The notes: generated by a model from the sequence alone, not told the origin. Counted from the stretch's first letter, positions 1 through 8,637 are shown. The stretch: 64,000 nt of DNA from Jeotgalicoccus coquinae (GCF_014207425.1 NZ_JACHFF010000002.1:370148-434147), one strand, 5' to 3'. Translations and numbers: made by a program.

Positions 1-1
1 T

Positions 2-55
2 ATACAGGCGATTCAGATGGCTGCATTGATGGGACTCGTAGTGAAGGATGATTAA
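2..55 (+). CDS. C-terminal end of an unidentified upstream protein (partial)
   Basis: An open frame enters from the left edge and ends in TAA at 53-55, 16 bases before the next start. The visible tail of 17 residues ends in MGLVVKDD. A good ribosome binding site for the next gene follows at once, as expected for the end of a co-transcribed gene. The family cannot be told from so short a tail, and the frame choice itself is an inference. Confidence 0.4.
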   Translation: MQAIQMAALMGLVVKDD

Positions 56-71
56 ATAAGGAGGAATATTA

Positions 72-1079
72 ATGACTTCAATTTATTTTACTTCAGGATC
101 TAAAGTGATTTGTGTGACAGGCAGTGAACAGGACTGGTCGATTAACGAAATAGAGACAGGCTATGAGGATGTGCGTGCAGTGGCTGCTGATGAATTGTCT
201 GAAACGATTTACATCGGGACATTCGATGACGGCCTGTTCAGGAGTCGTGATAATGGTGAGACTTTTGTAGCAGTCGGCAAAGATGTGTTACCAAAAAGAG
301 TAATGTCGCTGCATATCAGTCCGGTATCCAAACGTTTATATGTCGGAACGGAACCAAGTGAACTGTATTATTCAGATGATGATGGTGAAACCTGGATGGA
401 AATGACTGCACTTCAGAATTTACATTCTAAGCCTGAATGGAGTTTTCCGCCGCGTCCTGATACGCATCATGTTAAAGATATAGCGAGCGGTACGTTAGAT
501 GAATCATTTGTTCTCGCCGGCATTGAGCTCGGTGGAATTATGCGTTCCGTAGATAGGGGAGAGTCTTTTGAAGACCGCAAGGACGGTTCTCAGTTTGATG
601 TGCATAATGTGATTATTCATCCGGAAAATGACAATCTGCTTTACGAAGCCGGAGGCGGCGGTTATGCGTGGAGTGATGACAAAGGTGTTTCGTGGCAGAC
701 GGATAATGAGGGTCTTGGCGACTTTACGTATTTAGTCCATGTCGCAGTCGACCCGGGTGATAAAGATACCGTTCTCGTTTCGGGTGCCCGGGGACCCGCA
801 TCAGCGTATATGCCGGAAAGAGAAAAGACAGAAATGAAGATTTTCCGTAAACAAAAAGACGAACTATGGAAGGAAATCTTAGAAGGACTGCCTGAAGGCA
901 AAGGAACGATTGTCACTCATCTGTTAACGTCATCGGATGAACAGGGCGTGTTTTACGGTGTAAATAACAAAGGTGTCTATCACTCAGTAGACCGGGGTAA
1001 AAGCTGGATGAGAGTACCGGTTGATTTCCCGGAAGAAGTAGTGGGAAATAAAATTAATTCAGCTTGTCTTACTAATTAA
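72..1079 (+). CDS. Asp-box (BNR/sortilin-like) beta-propeller protein
   Basis: The 335-residue protein has no signal peptide or membrane segment, so it is probably cytoplasmic. Five Asp-box motifs (S-x-D-x-G-x-[S/T]-[W/F]) are visible at about residues 58-65, 101-108, 159-166, 201-208 and 305-312. Such repeats mark blades of a beta propeller, as in sialidase- and sortilin-type folds. Sialidase catalytic residues are not evident, so a binding or scaffold role is as likely as hydrolysis. AGGAGG precedes the ATG at good spacing. The gene follows a truncated upstream gene by 16 bases and ends at a strong bidirectional terminator. Its substrate is unknown. Confidence 0.7.
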   Translation: MTSIYFTSGSKVICVTGSEQDWSINEIETGYEDVRAVAADELSETIYIGTFDDGLFRSRDNGETFVAVGKDVLPKRVMSLHISPVSKRLYVGTEPSELYYSDDDGETWMEMTALQNLHSKPEWSFPPRPDTHHVKDIASGTLDESFVLAGIELGGIMRSVDRGESFEDRKDGSQFDVHNVIIHPENDNLLYEAGGGGYAWSDDKGVSWQTDNEGLGDFTYLVHVAVDPGDKDTVLVSGARGPASAYMPEREKTEMKIFRKQKDELWKEILEGLPEGKGTIVTHLLTSSDEQGVFYGVNNKGVYHSVDRGKSWMRVPVDFPEEVVGNKINSACLTN

Positions 1080-1088
1080 ATAGAATAC

Positions 1089-1125
1089 AAAAAATCCGAT
1101 TCATATTTTATGAATCGGATTTTTA
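1089..1125. terminator. Bidirectional rho-independent terminator
   Basis: The inverted repeat AAAATCCGATTCATA / TATGAATCGGATTTTT has T-runs on both strands. It serves the propeller gene on the left and the tRNA-Ala gene, which is read leftward. Confidence 0.85.
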
Positions 1126-1132
1126 ATTTAAG

Positions 1133-1205
1133 TGGAGCCAAGGGGGCTCGAACCCCTGACCTTTGCACTGCCAGCGCAACGCTCTCCCAGCTGAGCTATG
1201 GCCCC
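1133..1205 (-). tRNA. tRNA-Ala, anticodon GGC
   Basis: On the minus strand, GGGGCCA pairs with TGGCTCC through a G3-U70 wobble, the alanine identity element, followed by discriminator A. The D arm (AGCTCAG...GAGAGC), the anticodon loop CTGGCAG with anticodon GGC, and the T arm GGGTTCGAGCCCC can all be laid out. The length is 73 nt. The 3' CCA is not encoded (CT follows the discriminator). Confidence 0.96.
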
Positions 1206-1318
1206 GTATGTATTTATACTCATTGTAGGACATTCCCGGTCTTTACTCAATAGCAGTAAGTTTTTAAATACTGTATTCTTATTATAAGAGAAATGATTCA
1301 TGTTCAGGAGGTGCACAG

Positions 1319-3298
1319 ATGATTACAGGGGAACGGACAATTATAGGCATACTAGCCCATGTGGATGCAGGCAAAACGACATTGACCGAGGCACTGCTTT
1401 ATCGGGCAGGCGCGATTTCCACCAGGGGACGTGTTGATCACGGTGATACATATTTTGATTACGAGTCGATTGAAAGAAAGAGAGGCATTACTGTGACATC
1501 AAAACAAGCTGATTTTGAAGTCGGCGACCGCAGGTTTACTTTAATCGATACACCGGGACATGCGGATCTATCTGCAGAAATGGAACGGTCTCTGCAAATA
1601 CTGGACCTGGCAATTATTGTTGTCAGTGCGGCCGCAGGTGTTCAGTCTCACACGGCAACAATTTTCCAGCTGCTTGAAAAGTACGATGTCCCGGCGATTA
1701 TTTATATTAATAAAAATGACCGGCCGAATGTCGATAAAGACAAGATTATGGAAAGTCTGCAGGAGCTGGATAAAAGATGTGCATTGTTTTCATATGAAGA
1801 ATTAAAGTTAAGCGAATCATTTGTTGAACAGCTGGCTATGCAGGACGAAACATTGCTGGATATATTTATGGAAGGTGCGGAAGATGATGTTTTCTGGTCA
1901 GATGCTGCGAAAAAAGCACTGATGAACAGAACGGTGTTTCCATGTATCTGGGGATCTGCACTTAACGGTGACGGTATAGAAGACGTGATCAACATATTTG
2001 GAAACTTAACTGAACCGAAAGAATACAGAGAAGAAGCCGGGGCCAGAGTGTATAAAATTATGCACGATGATAAAGGACGGAGACTGACTCTGTTTAAAGT
2101 GCTTGGCGGTGTTTTCAGAGTTAAAGATACTGTTTATTACAATGGTTCAGACAGCGAAAAAATTAATCAGCTGATGCGTTTGAATGGCGGTAAATTTGAA
2201 TCAGCTAATGAAGCACGGGCAGGTGATGTCTGTACGGCAATCGGTATACAGAATGCCGGGTTAGGAGATATCATTACATTGTCGGAAACGGATATTGAAC
2301 TTTTTCCTGCATCGGAAGTTCCTGAACTTCAGCCGGTAATGGAAGCATCAATTATTTTGCCGGAAGAAACAGATGTATTTACGGCAATGAAAACACTCAG
2401 GCAGCTTGAAGCGGAAGAACCGGAAATTGCTCTCAGAACTTCAGCAGCAACCGGCGATATTCACATGAGAATTATGGGGACAATTCATACAGAAATATTG
2501 ACAGAGAAAATACGTGATCAGTACGGAATAGATATTACATTCGGGCCGCCGGTGATTTTATATCGTGAAACGATTCAGGAACGCATTATCGGATACGGTC
2601 ACTTTGAACCGCTCGGCCATTATGCCGAAGTGCAGCTGAGACTGGAACCGGGCCCGTCAGGTCAGGGGATTATTGCTAAAAACGAAGCGGATACTGATGA
2701 TTTAAAAATTCAGTTCCAAAAGCTTATTATGACGCATATTACAGAAAAAAATCATCGCGGAGTGCTGACCGGTGCGCCGCTGATAGATGTAACGATTACT
2801 TTAATGGCCGCAAAAACTGCTTTAAGGGAAACTCAGGGCGGGGATTTGCGGCAGGCAACATACCGGGCCGTCAGACAGGGCTTAATGAAAGCAGAATCTG
2901 TGCTGCTTGAGCCATGGTATTCATTTGAAATTACGCTGCCCGCTGAATCGGCAGGACGTGCGATGTCCGATATTCAAAGATTTCACGGTGAATCAGGAGA
3001 TATGGAGCAGCTTGGAGATAACAAAGTGCTGTTGAAAGGCGAAGTGCCGGCCGCAACATTTACAGACTATCCAATTGAACTTGCTTCATACACAAAAGGT
3101 GAAGGAACAGTATCACTGCAGCCGGCAGGTTACAGGCCGTGCCACAATCCGGAAGAAGTGATTGAAGCTGCGGATTATAATCCGGAAAACGATCTCGAGA
3201 ATACACCAAACTCCATTTACTTTAAAAAGGGCGCAGGCTACGAAGTGAAATGGTATGACATTGATGAAGTCCGTCACATTAAAGGTGATTTCAGTTAA
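1319..3298 (+). CDS. Tet(M)/Tet(O)-like ribosomal-protection GTPase
   Basis: This 659-residue protein belongs to the EF-G-like translational GTPases closest to the tetracycline ribosomal-protection proteins. G1 is AHVDAGKTT at residues 13-21, G3 is DTPGH at 77-81 and G4 is NKND at 131-134. They are followed by EF-G-like domains II to V, including a Tet(M)-like stretch near GPPVILYRET. Length matches Tet(M) (about 640). The C-terminal tail is diverged: the basic terminal segment of Tet(M) is replaced by an acidic tail. AGGAGGTG lies upstream of the ATG. The gene stands alone between a tRNA and a terminator with no mobility genes, so it looks like a resident chromosomal factor. Whether it confers tetracycline resistance cannot be told. 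Confidence 0.88.
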   Translation: MITGERTIIGILAHVDAGKTTLTEALLYRAGAISTRGRVDHGDTYFDYESIERKRGITVTSKQADFEVGDRRFTLIDTPGHADLSAEMERSLQILDLAIIVVSAAAGVQSHTATIFQLLEKYDVPAIIYINKNDRPNVDKDKIMESLQELDKRCALFSYEELKLSESFVEQLAMQDETLLDIFMEGAEDDVFWSDAAKKALMNRTVFPCIWGSALNGDGIEDVINIFGNLTEPKEYREEAGARVYKIMHDDKGRRLTLFKVLGGVFRVKDTVYYNGSDSEKINQLMRLNGGKFESANEARAGDVCTAIGIQNAGLGDIITLSETDIELFPASEVPELQPVMEASIILPEETDVFTAMKTLRQLEAEEPEIALRTSAATGDIHMRIMGTIHTEILTEKIRDQYGIDITFGPPVILYRETIQERIIGYGHFEPLGHYAEVQLRLEPGPSGQGIIAKNEADTDDLKIQFQKLIMTHITEKNHRGVLTGAPLIDVTITLMAAKTALRETQGGDLRQATYRAVRQGLMKAESVLLEPWYSFEITLPAESAGRAMSDIQRFHGESGDMEQLGDNKVLLKGEVPAATFTDYPIELASYTKGEGTVSLQPAGYRPCHNPEEVIEAADYNPENDLENTPNSIYFKKGAGYEVKWYDIDEVRHIKGDFS

Positions 3299-3302
3299 AT
3301 TC

Positions 3303-3340
3303 AAAAGCATCAGAATCTAGTCGGATTCTGATGCTTTGTT
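3303..3340. terminator. Bidirectional terminator between convergent genes
   Basis: The stem AAAGCATCAGAATC / GGATTCTGATGCTTT has a short loop and flanking A/T runs. It sits at the convergent 3' ends of the GTPase gene and the GNAT gene and overlaps the end of the latter. Confidence 0.85.
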
Positions 3341-3868
3341 TGTTTCCCATTCTTCTCTTAAAATTCCCATGCGGACAGAATCATAATACTCACCATTGTA
3401 GTAGCGCACTTTGCGTATTCTGCCTTCAAGCTGCATGCCGAGTTTTTCTGCGACACGAATCATCCGTTCATTGCCTGACCATGTTGTCAGTCCGGCTCTG
3501 ACAGTGGAAACGGTATTAAAGACGTGGTGAATCCACAGTTTTAATGCCCTTGTGCCGAGCCCTTTATTCCAGTTTTTTCCCTGGTGAATTACGATGCCGA
3601 CTTCCAGCCATTTCTTCATTTCATCTTCAAAGTAATATGTCACAACACCACATACTTTTTCGTTAACGGTAATCAGCCACAGACTGTCTGAATCAACGAA
3701 TGCGTCACTCTTTTCCATAAATGTTTCAAAAGAGACGGCACGGTGTGAAAAATACGGTGCATCCCACTGTTTCCACTCCGGATTTTCTTCTTTATAGACT
3801 AATTCCCACAGCTTTTTTAAATCTTCATTTTTAATCGGACGAATGCCGAGATTTTTATCAGTGTACAT
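3317..3868 (-). CDS. GNAT family N-acetyltransferase (RimJ/RimL-like)
   Basis: The 183-residue protein shows a GNAT fold: a central beta strand ending in LEVGIVI, then an acetyl-CoA loop region with GLGTRAL, then a SGNERMIRVAEKLGM stretch typical of the C-terminal half of RimJ/RimL-type enzymes. Such enzymes acetylate ribosomal protein N-termini or small amines; the substrate here is unknown. The start is set at the ATG reading MYTDKN, because GGAGG lies just before it and an upstream in-frame TTG falls inside that ribosome binding site. The gene is monocistronic. Confidence 0.82.
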   Translation of the reverse strand: MYTDKNLGIRPIKNEDLKKLWELVYKEENPEWKQWDAPYFSHRAVSFETFMEKSDAFVDSDSLWLITVNEKVCGVVTYYFEDEMKKWLEVGIVIHQGKNWNKGLGTRALKLWIHHVFNTVSTVRAGLTTWSGNERMIRVAEKLGMQLEGRIRKVRYYNGEYYDSVRMGILREEWETNKASESD

Positions 3869-4032
3869 AAATACCTCCAAATATAGTTCTATAATACCAT
3901 TTTACTAAAATACGTTGAATATATTTTTAATATTATGACTTTTAATATAAAGTAGAGTTAAAGTATGTATCGCAATGTTTCCCGGGAAATATACGGGATT
4001 TCATTTTACTGTAAACAAAGGGAGTAATGCAT

Positions 4033-5640
4033 ATGGAACAAAAGGGGTATTTATGGGAATCACCGGCACAGCTTGAAGCTTTGCTTTATGAATTAGTCGG
4101 TTGGAAAAGTTTATCTGGGACACAGGGGGAAGTTGAGTTCCCGCATAAGCTGACAGCGAAATTTAGCGAACTGAATTATTTTAAAGAGCATCCGGATAAC
4201 ATTAAACTATTTGATGCAGGCGAAGACCGAAACGCTTTTACGGCATTATATAAAACGGATAAAAGCCGGGACACTGTCGTGCTGATCAGCCACTTTGATA
4301 CGGTCGGGACAGAGGAATACGGCCAGCTGCAGGAACTTGCTTTTAAGCCGGAACAACTGACGCAGGTCTTCAGAGACAATCCCGATTTATTAACACCGGA
4401 TGCGAAAGAAGATTTGTGCACGGATCAGTACATCTTTGGCCGCGGGACAATGGATATGAAAATAGGGCTTGCACTGCATATGCATTTAATTGAACAGGCT
4501 GTGCGTGAAGAATGGCCGGTGAATTTACTGCTTGTGACAGTACCGGATGAAGAGGTCAGTTCCCGGGGGATGCTTGCTGCAGTACCGGGAATTCTTGAAA
4601 TATCTAAAGGAAACAATTTAAATATTAAACTGTTCTTAAACGGGGAGCCGTCATTCACGCAGCAGCCGCTGGATGATAACCACTACATATATTCGGGCTC
4701 AATCGGTAAAATACTGCCGGCAGCATTATTTTACGGTGTGCCGACTCATGCAGGAGAACCTCTGAACGGGATTACATCACATTTTATAGGCTCTTATTTA
4801 ACTAAGAAAATGGAATACACAGACCGCTTTTTAGAAACATTCGATGGGGAAACAACTCCGCTGCCGGTTTGTCTGCAGGCGAATGATTTAAAAGATAATT
4901 ACGATGTCCAGACATCGCATCACAGCTACGCACTGTATAACGTGTCCACGATGACGCAGACAGCAAAAGATGTCATGATTACATTTAAAGAAATTGCAGG
5001 CGAAGCAATGCACGAATGCCGAACGGATTATGAAGAAATATGCAAAGCGCATCATATACCTGCGCTGAACTGTATCAGAGTGCTGGAATATCACGAAGTG
5101 CTTGATTATTTTATCGATAAATACAGCAAAGAAGAAGCAGATACGTTAATCAGTGAAGTGATTGAGAAAAACGGCACGGACGAACGGAAGATGACACTGC
5201 TGATTGCCGATAAGTTAATGGAATACTGTCAGGAGCTGGCACCGGCAACAGTGCTGATGTTTGCACCGCCGTATATGCCTGCAGTGAATTCTTCGGATGA
5301 TGAGCTGGTGAAGAAGCTGATCGAGGCAACTAAAAGTGAAATGCATGAAACATATAATTACGATGTGACAAATAAGCATTACTTTAACGGTATTTCGGAT
5401 TTAAGCTACGTGAACTACAACCCTGAAGACAACGGCTGGCAGTCGTTTAAAAACAACGCGCCGTTGTGGGGACGGACATATTCAATTCCGTTTGAAGCAA
5501 TGCAGCAGCTGAGTGCTCCGGTGATGAACATCGGGCCGTTCGGCAAGGATGCGCATAAGATGACCGAGCGCCTGCATAAGAAAAATGCGTTTGAGATGAT
5601 GCCGGGAGTGCTGCGTAAAGTAATGAGCGAACTCTTTTAA
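4033..5640 (+). CDS. M20-family metallopeptidase, RocB-like
   Basis: This 535-residue protein resembles RocB-type M20 hydrolases. Zinc-site motifs are visible: HFDTVG (His87), GRGTMDMK (Asp141) and PDEE (Glu173, Glu174), spaced as in the ArgE/DapE/carboxypeptidase G2 group. It has no signal peptide. RocB proteins are linked to arginine use, but no roc genes lie nearby, so the substrate is open. Two in-frame ATGs occur at 4027 and 4033; the second is chosen because GGGAG ends 8 bases before it and only 2 before the first. No terminator was seen before the following cstR promoter. Confidence 0.82.
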   Translation: MEQKGYLWESPAQLEALLYELVGWKSLSGTQGEVEFPHKLTAKFSELNYFKEHPDNIKLFDAGEDRNAFTALYKTDKSRDTVVLISHFDTVGTEEYGQLQELAFKPEQLTQVFRDNPDLLTPDAKEDLCTDQYIFGRGTMDMKIGLALHMHLIEQAVREEWPVNLLLVTVPDEEVSSRGMLAAVPGILEISKGNNLNIKLFLNGEPSFTQQPLDDNHYIYSGSIGKILPAALFYGVPTHAGEPLNGITSHFIGSYLTKKMEYTDRFLETFDGETTPLPVCLQANDLKDNYDVQTSHHSYALYNVSTMTQTAKDVMITFKEIAGEAMHECRTDYEEICKAHHIPALNCIRVLEYHEVLDYFIDKYSKEEADTLISEVIEKNGTDERKMTLLIADKLMEYCQELAPATVLMFAPPYMPAVNSSDDELVKKLIEATKSEMHETYNYDVTNKHYFNGISDLSYVNYNPEDNGWQSFKNNAPLWGRTYSIPFEAMQQLSAPVMNIGPFGKDAHKMTERLHKKNAFEMMPGVLRKVMSELF

Positions 5641-5641
5641 A

Positions 5642-5657
5642 ATACCTGGTAGGGTAT
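5642..5657. promoter_or_regulatory. CstR-type operator upstream of cstR
   Basis: ATACCTGGTAGGGTAT is an imperfect 16-bp inverted repeat with ATACC/GGTAT arms, matching the three sites upstream of cstA. It directly abuts the -35 of the cstR promoter, so CstR probably autoregulates. CsoR/CstR proteins generally bind such G/C-centred palindromes; binding here is inferred. Confidence 0.8.
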
Positions 5658-5686
5658 TTGACTAATGACATATTTTACACTATAAT
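5658..5686 (+). promoter_or_regulatory. cstR promoter
   Basis: TTGACT at 5658-5663 and TATAAT at 5681-5686 are separated by 17 bases, close to the sigma-A consensus. The -35 touches the CstR operator. Confidence 0.85.
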
Positions 5687-5721
5687 ATACGTACTTAAAC
5701 ACAGTGAAAAGAGGTATGTAT

Positions 5722-6006
5722 ATGACTGTTGAAGATCAAACGCATGTATACGACAAAGCAATCATCAACCGTATAAACAGACTGCAGGGGCAGATTAACG
5801 GTGCGAAAAAGATGATTGAAGAAGGTGAAAATTGCCGCGATGTAGTCACACAGCTGAGTGCAGCGAAGAGCGCACTTAACCGTACAATGAACGTAATTAT
5901 CAGTGAGAACCTTGTGGAATGTGTGAAAGAAGCGATGAATCATCCGGATCAGGATGCGGACGAATTAATTAAAGAAGCAGTAGAATTATTAAATAAGAGC
6001 AGATAA
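5722..6006 (+). CDS. cstR: CstR, persulfide-sensing CsoR-family repressor
   Basis: The 94-residue all-helical protein belongs to the CsoR/RcnR/CstR family (DUF156). It carries two conserved cysteines, Cys38 and Cys67. The CsoR copper-ligand histidine four residues before the second Cys is Asn63 here. Loss of that His is the hallmark of CstR, which reacts with per- and polysulfides through the Cys pair instead of binding Cu(I). It lies directly upstream of cstA-cstB and has its own operator and terminator, so it is autoregulated but separately transcribed. Start choice: the ATG at 5722 lies 7 bases after AAAGAGG; the upstream GTG (5704) and ATG (5716) are too close to that site or overlap it. 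Confidence 0.93.
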   Translation: MTVEDQTHVYDKAIINRINRLQGQINGAKKMIEEGENCRDVVTQLSAAKSALNRTMNVIISENLVECVKEAMNHPDQDADELIKEAVELLNKSR

Positions 6007-6028
6007 TTTATCTGTTCTTATTTTTTTA
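5992..6028 (+). terminator. cstR terminator
   Basis: An inverted repeat (AATAAGAGCAGATA / TATCTGTTCTTATT) spanning the cstR stop codon is followed by a T-run, so cstR and cstA are separate transcription units. Confidence 0.75.
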
Positions 6029-6037
6029 TTTTAAAAT

Positions 6038-6053
6038 ATACCCCCGCAGGTAT
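6038..6053. promoter_or_regulatory. CstR-type operator O1
   Basis: ATACCCCCGCAGGTAT, with ATACC/GGTAT arms, abuts the -35 of the first cstA promoter. Confidence 0.8.
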
Positions 6054-6082
6054 TTGACAAATAAAATCATACTTGTTAATAT
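6054..6082 (+). promoter_or_regulatory. cstA promoter P1
   Basis: TTGACA (6054-6059), a 17-base spacer, then TAATAT (6077-6082). The -10 overlaps the start of operator O2. Confidence 0.85.
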
Positions 6083-6096
6083 ACCCCCGCAGGTAT
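6081..6096. promoter_or_regulatory. CstR-type operator O2
   Basis: Identical in sequence to O1. It sits between promoters P1 and P2 and overlaps the P1 -10. Confidence 0.8.
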
Positions 6097-6125
6097 TTGA
6101 CAAATAAAATCATACTTGTTAATAT
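6097..6125 (+). promoter_or_regulatory. cstA promoter P2
   Basis: TTGACA (6097-6102), 17 bases, TAATAT (6120-6125). It duplicates P1 exactly and its -10 overlaps operator O3. Confidence 0.85.
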
Positions 6126-6139
6126 ACCCCTATAGGTAT
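6124..6139. promoter_or_regulatory. CstR-type operator O3
   Basis: ATACCCCTATAGGTAT is the most symmetric of the four sites. It lies 43 bp from O2 and just upstream of the cstA ribosome binding site. Confidence 0.8.
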
Positions 6140-6162
6140 TAAAACAAGAAGGAGTTATTAAA

Positions 6163-7242
6163 ATGACTAAAAATAATTATCATATGAACGATGCAGATGA
6201 GCTGCTTAACAAAGGAGAGTTTTTGCTTGATGTCAGAGAAACATTTGAATATGAACTGGGACACATTGAATCATCAAAACACATTTCATTAACAGAGCTG
6301 GAGCAGCGTATAAATGAACTGCCGAAAGATAAAACAATCTACACATACTGTAAGAGCGGCAGACGCAGTCAAACAGCAGCGGATCTATTGAACGCCAACG
6401 GTTTTGATGCAATCAGCCTGGAAGGCGGGTTTTCATCTTATACAGGAAAGTTCAGCAGTACTGATACTGAAGAAGTTATTTCTCCAGTCGAGAACAATTC
6501 AAATATTGATGACGACAGAATTATGATCGCAGCACACGGACTGCAGTGTCCGGGACCTCTGTTAAAAGTAAATGAAGTAATGAACGGTCTCGAAACAGGC
6601 AAACAGATGGAGATTACTGTAACGGACCACGGCTTTTGTACAGATGTAGAAGCATGGGCTAAAAAACATGGACATGCCATACTCAAAAATGAAGTCTCAG
6701 CTGACGAAGTTACTGTGGTTCTTGAAAAGAAAGCACCGTCAGCAGTTGAAGGGCACCAGATGGTTGAGACGCAAGACGGCGCGACGATTGTTGTGTTCAG
6801 CGGTGATATGGACAAGGCGCTTGCGTCATTCATTATTGCGGCCGGTGCAAAGAGCATGGGCAAAGAAGTAACGATGTTCTTTACTTTCTGGGGTCTGAAT
6901 ATTATTAAAGATCCGAATGCACCGAAAAGAAATAAAAAAGGTCTCGATAAAATGTTCAGTATGATGATGCCGAAGTCAGCTTCAAAACTGCCGATTTCAA
7001 AAATGAATATGCTCGGCATGGGTTCTAAAATGATTCAGCATGTCATGAAGAAAAAGAAAGTCGATGCACTGTCTGAAATGATTGAGAAAGCGGACAAGCT
7101 CGGCGTTAAAATGATTGCGTGCACGATGAGCATGGATATTATGGCTGTCGAAAAAGAAGAACTTCTACCAAATATTCAGTTCGGCGGCGTGGGAACGTAT
7201 CTTGGAGATGCGGAAAATGGAAATCTTAACTTATTTATATAA
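6163..7242 (+). CDS. cstA: CstA, rhodanese-TusA-DsrE persulfide carrier
   Basis: This 359-residue protein fuses three sulfur-transfer modules: a rhodanese domain (residues 1-95, loop CKSGRRS with active Cys63), a TusA-like domain (about 119-195, GLQCPGP with Cys129), and a DsrE-like domain (about 205-359, Cys in MIACTMSMD). CstA is known from the Staphylococcus aureus cst operon as a multidomain sulfurtransferase that moves cysteine persulfides. AAGGAG lies upstream of the ATG. It is the first gene of cstA-cstB-tauE-osmC, driven by the duplicated, CstR-controlled promoters. Confidence 0.94.
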   Translation: MTKNNYHMNDADELLNKGEFLLDVRETFEYELGHIESSKHISLTELEQRINELPKDKTIYTYCKSGRRSQTAADLLNANGFDAISLEGGFSSYTGKFSSTDTEEVISPVENNSNIDDDRIMIAAHGLQCPGPLLKVNEVMNGLETGKQMEITVTDHGFCTDVEAWAKKHGHAILKNEVSADEVTVVLEKKAPSAVEGHQMVETQDGATIVVFSGDMDKALASFIIAAGAKSMGKEVTMFFTFWGLNIIKDPNAPKRNKKGLDKMFSMMMPKSASKLPISKMNMLGMGSKMIQHVMKKKKVDALSEMIEKADKLGVKMIACTMSMDIMAVEKEELLPNIQFGGVGTYLGDAENGNLNLFI

Positions 7243-7275
7243 ACTAAATTATAAAAAAGCAGGAGAGTGTATTAA

Positions 7276-8637
7276 ATGTATTTCAAACAATTTTATGATC
7301 AGAAACTATCACAGACTTCTTATATGGTAGCTTGTCAAAAGACAAAAGAAGCTATTATTATCGACCCGAAACGCGTACTGGATGAATACGAAGAAACTGC
7401 ACGTGCTGAAGGATTTATCATTACACAGGCAACAGAAACTCACATTCACGCAGATTTTGCGTCAGGACTGCGTGATACAGCGCGTAAATTTGGAGCGAAA
7501 CTGTTCGTGTCGGATGAAGGCGACGACAACTGGAAGTATCAGGACGTTCCGAAAGATACGGTATACCTTAAAGAAGGCGACGTTATCAATGTCGGCAATG
7601 TTGAATTAAAAGTCATTCATACACCTGGGCATACCCCTGAGAGTATATCATTCGTATTGACAGATCTTGGCGGTGGAAGTACTGAGCCAATGGGAATATT
7701 TACGGGTGACTTTATGTTTGTTGGTGATATCGGCCGTCCGGATTTACTTGAAGAAGCAGCGAATATGAAAGGCACAACAGAAGAAGGTGCCGATGCAATG
7801 TTCGGTTCACTGCAGAAGATGGCGGATTACCCGGACTTCATGCAGGTTTGGCCGGGACACGGTGCCGGAAGTGCGTGCGGCAAGTCACTTGTTGCGGTGC
7901 CGTTATCAACGCTTGGTTACGAGCGTCAGAATAATTGGGTGTTCAATTATGATGACAAAGAGGCATTCATTACCGAGCTGACAAGTGATCAGCCGGAGCC
8001 GCCGAATTACTTTGCACAGATGAAAAAAGTGAACAAAGAAGGACTGCCGGAATTCAATGTGAGAGAAGTTGAAGTCGCAGCACCGGAAACCCTCTCGGGG
8101 CAAGTGTTCGATTTAAGAAGCAAAGAAATATTCAAACAAGGCTTTATGAAAGGTTCAATCAACGTACCTTACAACGGGAAATTCCTTCAGTTCGCAGGCT
8201 GGTATATCAATTATAATGAGCCGATGACGGTAATCGCCAATCCTGAAGACAGTCAATCAATTCAGGAAGATCTGGCATCAATCGGCTTTGATAATCTGCA
8301 GTTAATCGTACCTGCGGACCAGGCAGATAAGTATTTTAATGACTCATACGAAAATATTTCCCCGGAAATACTTGTTCAGAATATAGATGGCATAAACATC
8401 CTGGACGTCCGTTCGAGTTCGGAATATAACGGCGGAAATCTTGAAAGTGCGTCACATATTCACTTCGGTAAACTGCAGAATGCAGAGATTCCATTTAGCA
8501 AAGAAGATAAAATTTACGTTCATTGTCAATCAGGCGTACGTTCAGCAATCGCAATGAGTGTATTAAAAGCCCGCGGATTCGATGATTTAATTAACGTCGA
8601 AAGAGGGTATATGGGCATTAAAGCAGTGATGAACTAA
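7276..8637 (+). CDS. cstB: CstB, persulfide dioxygenase-rhodanese fusion
   Basis: The 453-residue protein has an N-terminal metallo-beta-lactamase-fold persulfide dioxygenase (HIHAD at residues 56-60, His115 and His119 in HTPGH, then [14 protein letters not shown]), a middle rhodanese-like segment that lacks a catalytic Cys, and a C-terminal rhodanese with CQSGVRS (Cys417). CstB oxidises low-molecular-weight persulfides to thiosulfate with a non-haem Fe(II). The TAA stop shares one base with the ATG of the next gene, so the two are translationally coupled. A sulfide:quinone oxidoreductase gene, present in the S. aureus locus, is absent here. Confidence 0.94.
   Translation: MYFKQFYDQKLSQTSYMVACQKTKEAIIIDPKRVLDEYEETARAEGFIITQATETHIHADFASGLRDTARKFGAKLFVSDEGDDNWKYQDVPKDTVYLKEGDVINVGNVELKVIHTPGHTPESISFVLTDLGGGSTEPMGIFTGDFMFVGDIGRPDLLEEAANMKGTTEEGADAMFGSLQKMADYPDFMQVWPGHGAGSACGKSLVAVPLSTLGYERQNNWVFNYDDKEAFITELTSDQPEPPNYFAQMKKVNKEGLPEFNVREVEVAAPETLSGQVFDLRSKEIFKQGFMKGSINVPYNGKFLQFAGWYINYNEPMTVIANPEDSQSIQEDLASIGFDNLQLIVPADQADKYFNDSYENISPEILVQNIDGINILDVRSSSEYNGGNLESASHIHFGKLQNAEIPFSKEDKIYVHCQSGVRSAIAMSVLKARGFDDLINVERGYMGIKAVMN

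Larger units (their letters stand above)
6035..6120 (+). repeat. Perfect 43-bp tandem duplication carrying operator and promoter
   Basis: Bases 6035-6077 and 6078-6120 are identical over 43 bp. Each copy holds a CstR-type operator and a -35 (TTGACA) 17 bases from a TAATAT -10 that spills into the next unit. A third, diverged unit begins in register at 6121 with another operator but no -35. The array lies just upstream of cstA. Confidence 0.97.

Noticed and set aside
1128..1316. A 62-codon minus-strand frame over tRNA-Ala
   Set aside because: It reads through the tRNA and is explained by it.
1319..3298. Acquired tetracycline-resistance element
   Set aside because: No integrase, transfer gene, IS or leader peptide was seen; flanks are a tRNA gene and ordinary genes.
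6035..6120. CRISPR-like repeat
   Set aside because: Only two directly adjacent copies without spacers; they carry a promoter and an operator.
6438..7019. A 193-codon minus-strand frame inside cstA
   Set aside because: It is antisense to a multidomain protein with intact motifs; no ribosome binding site and odd composition.
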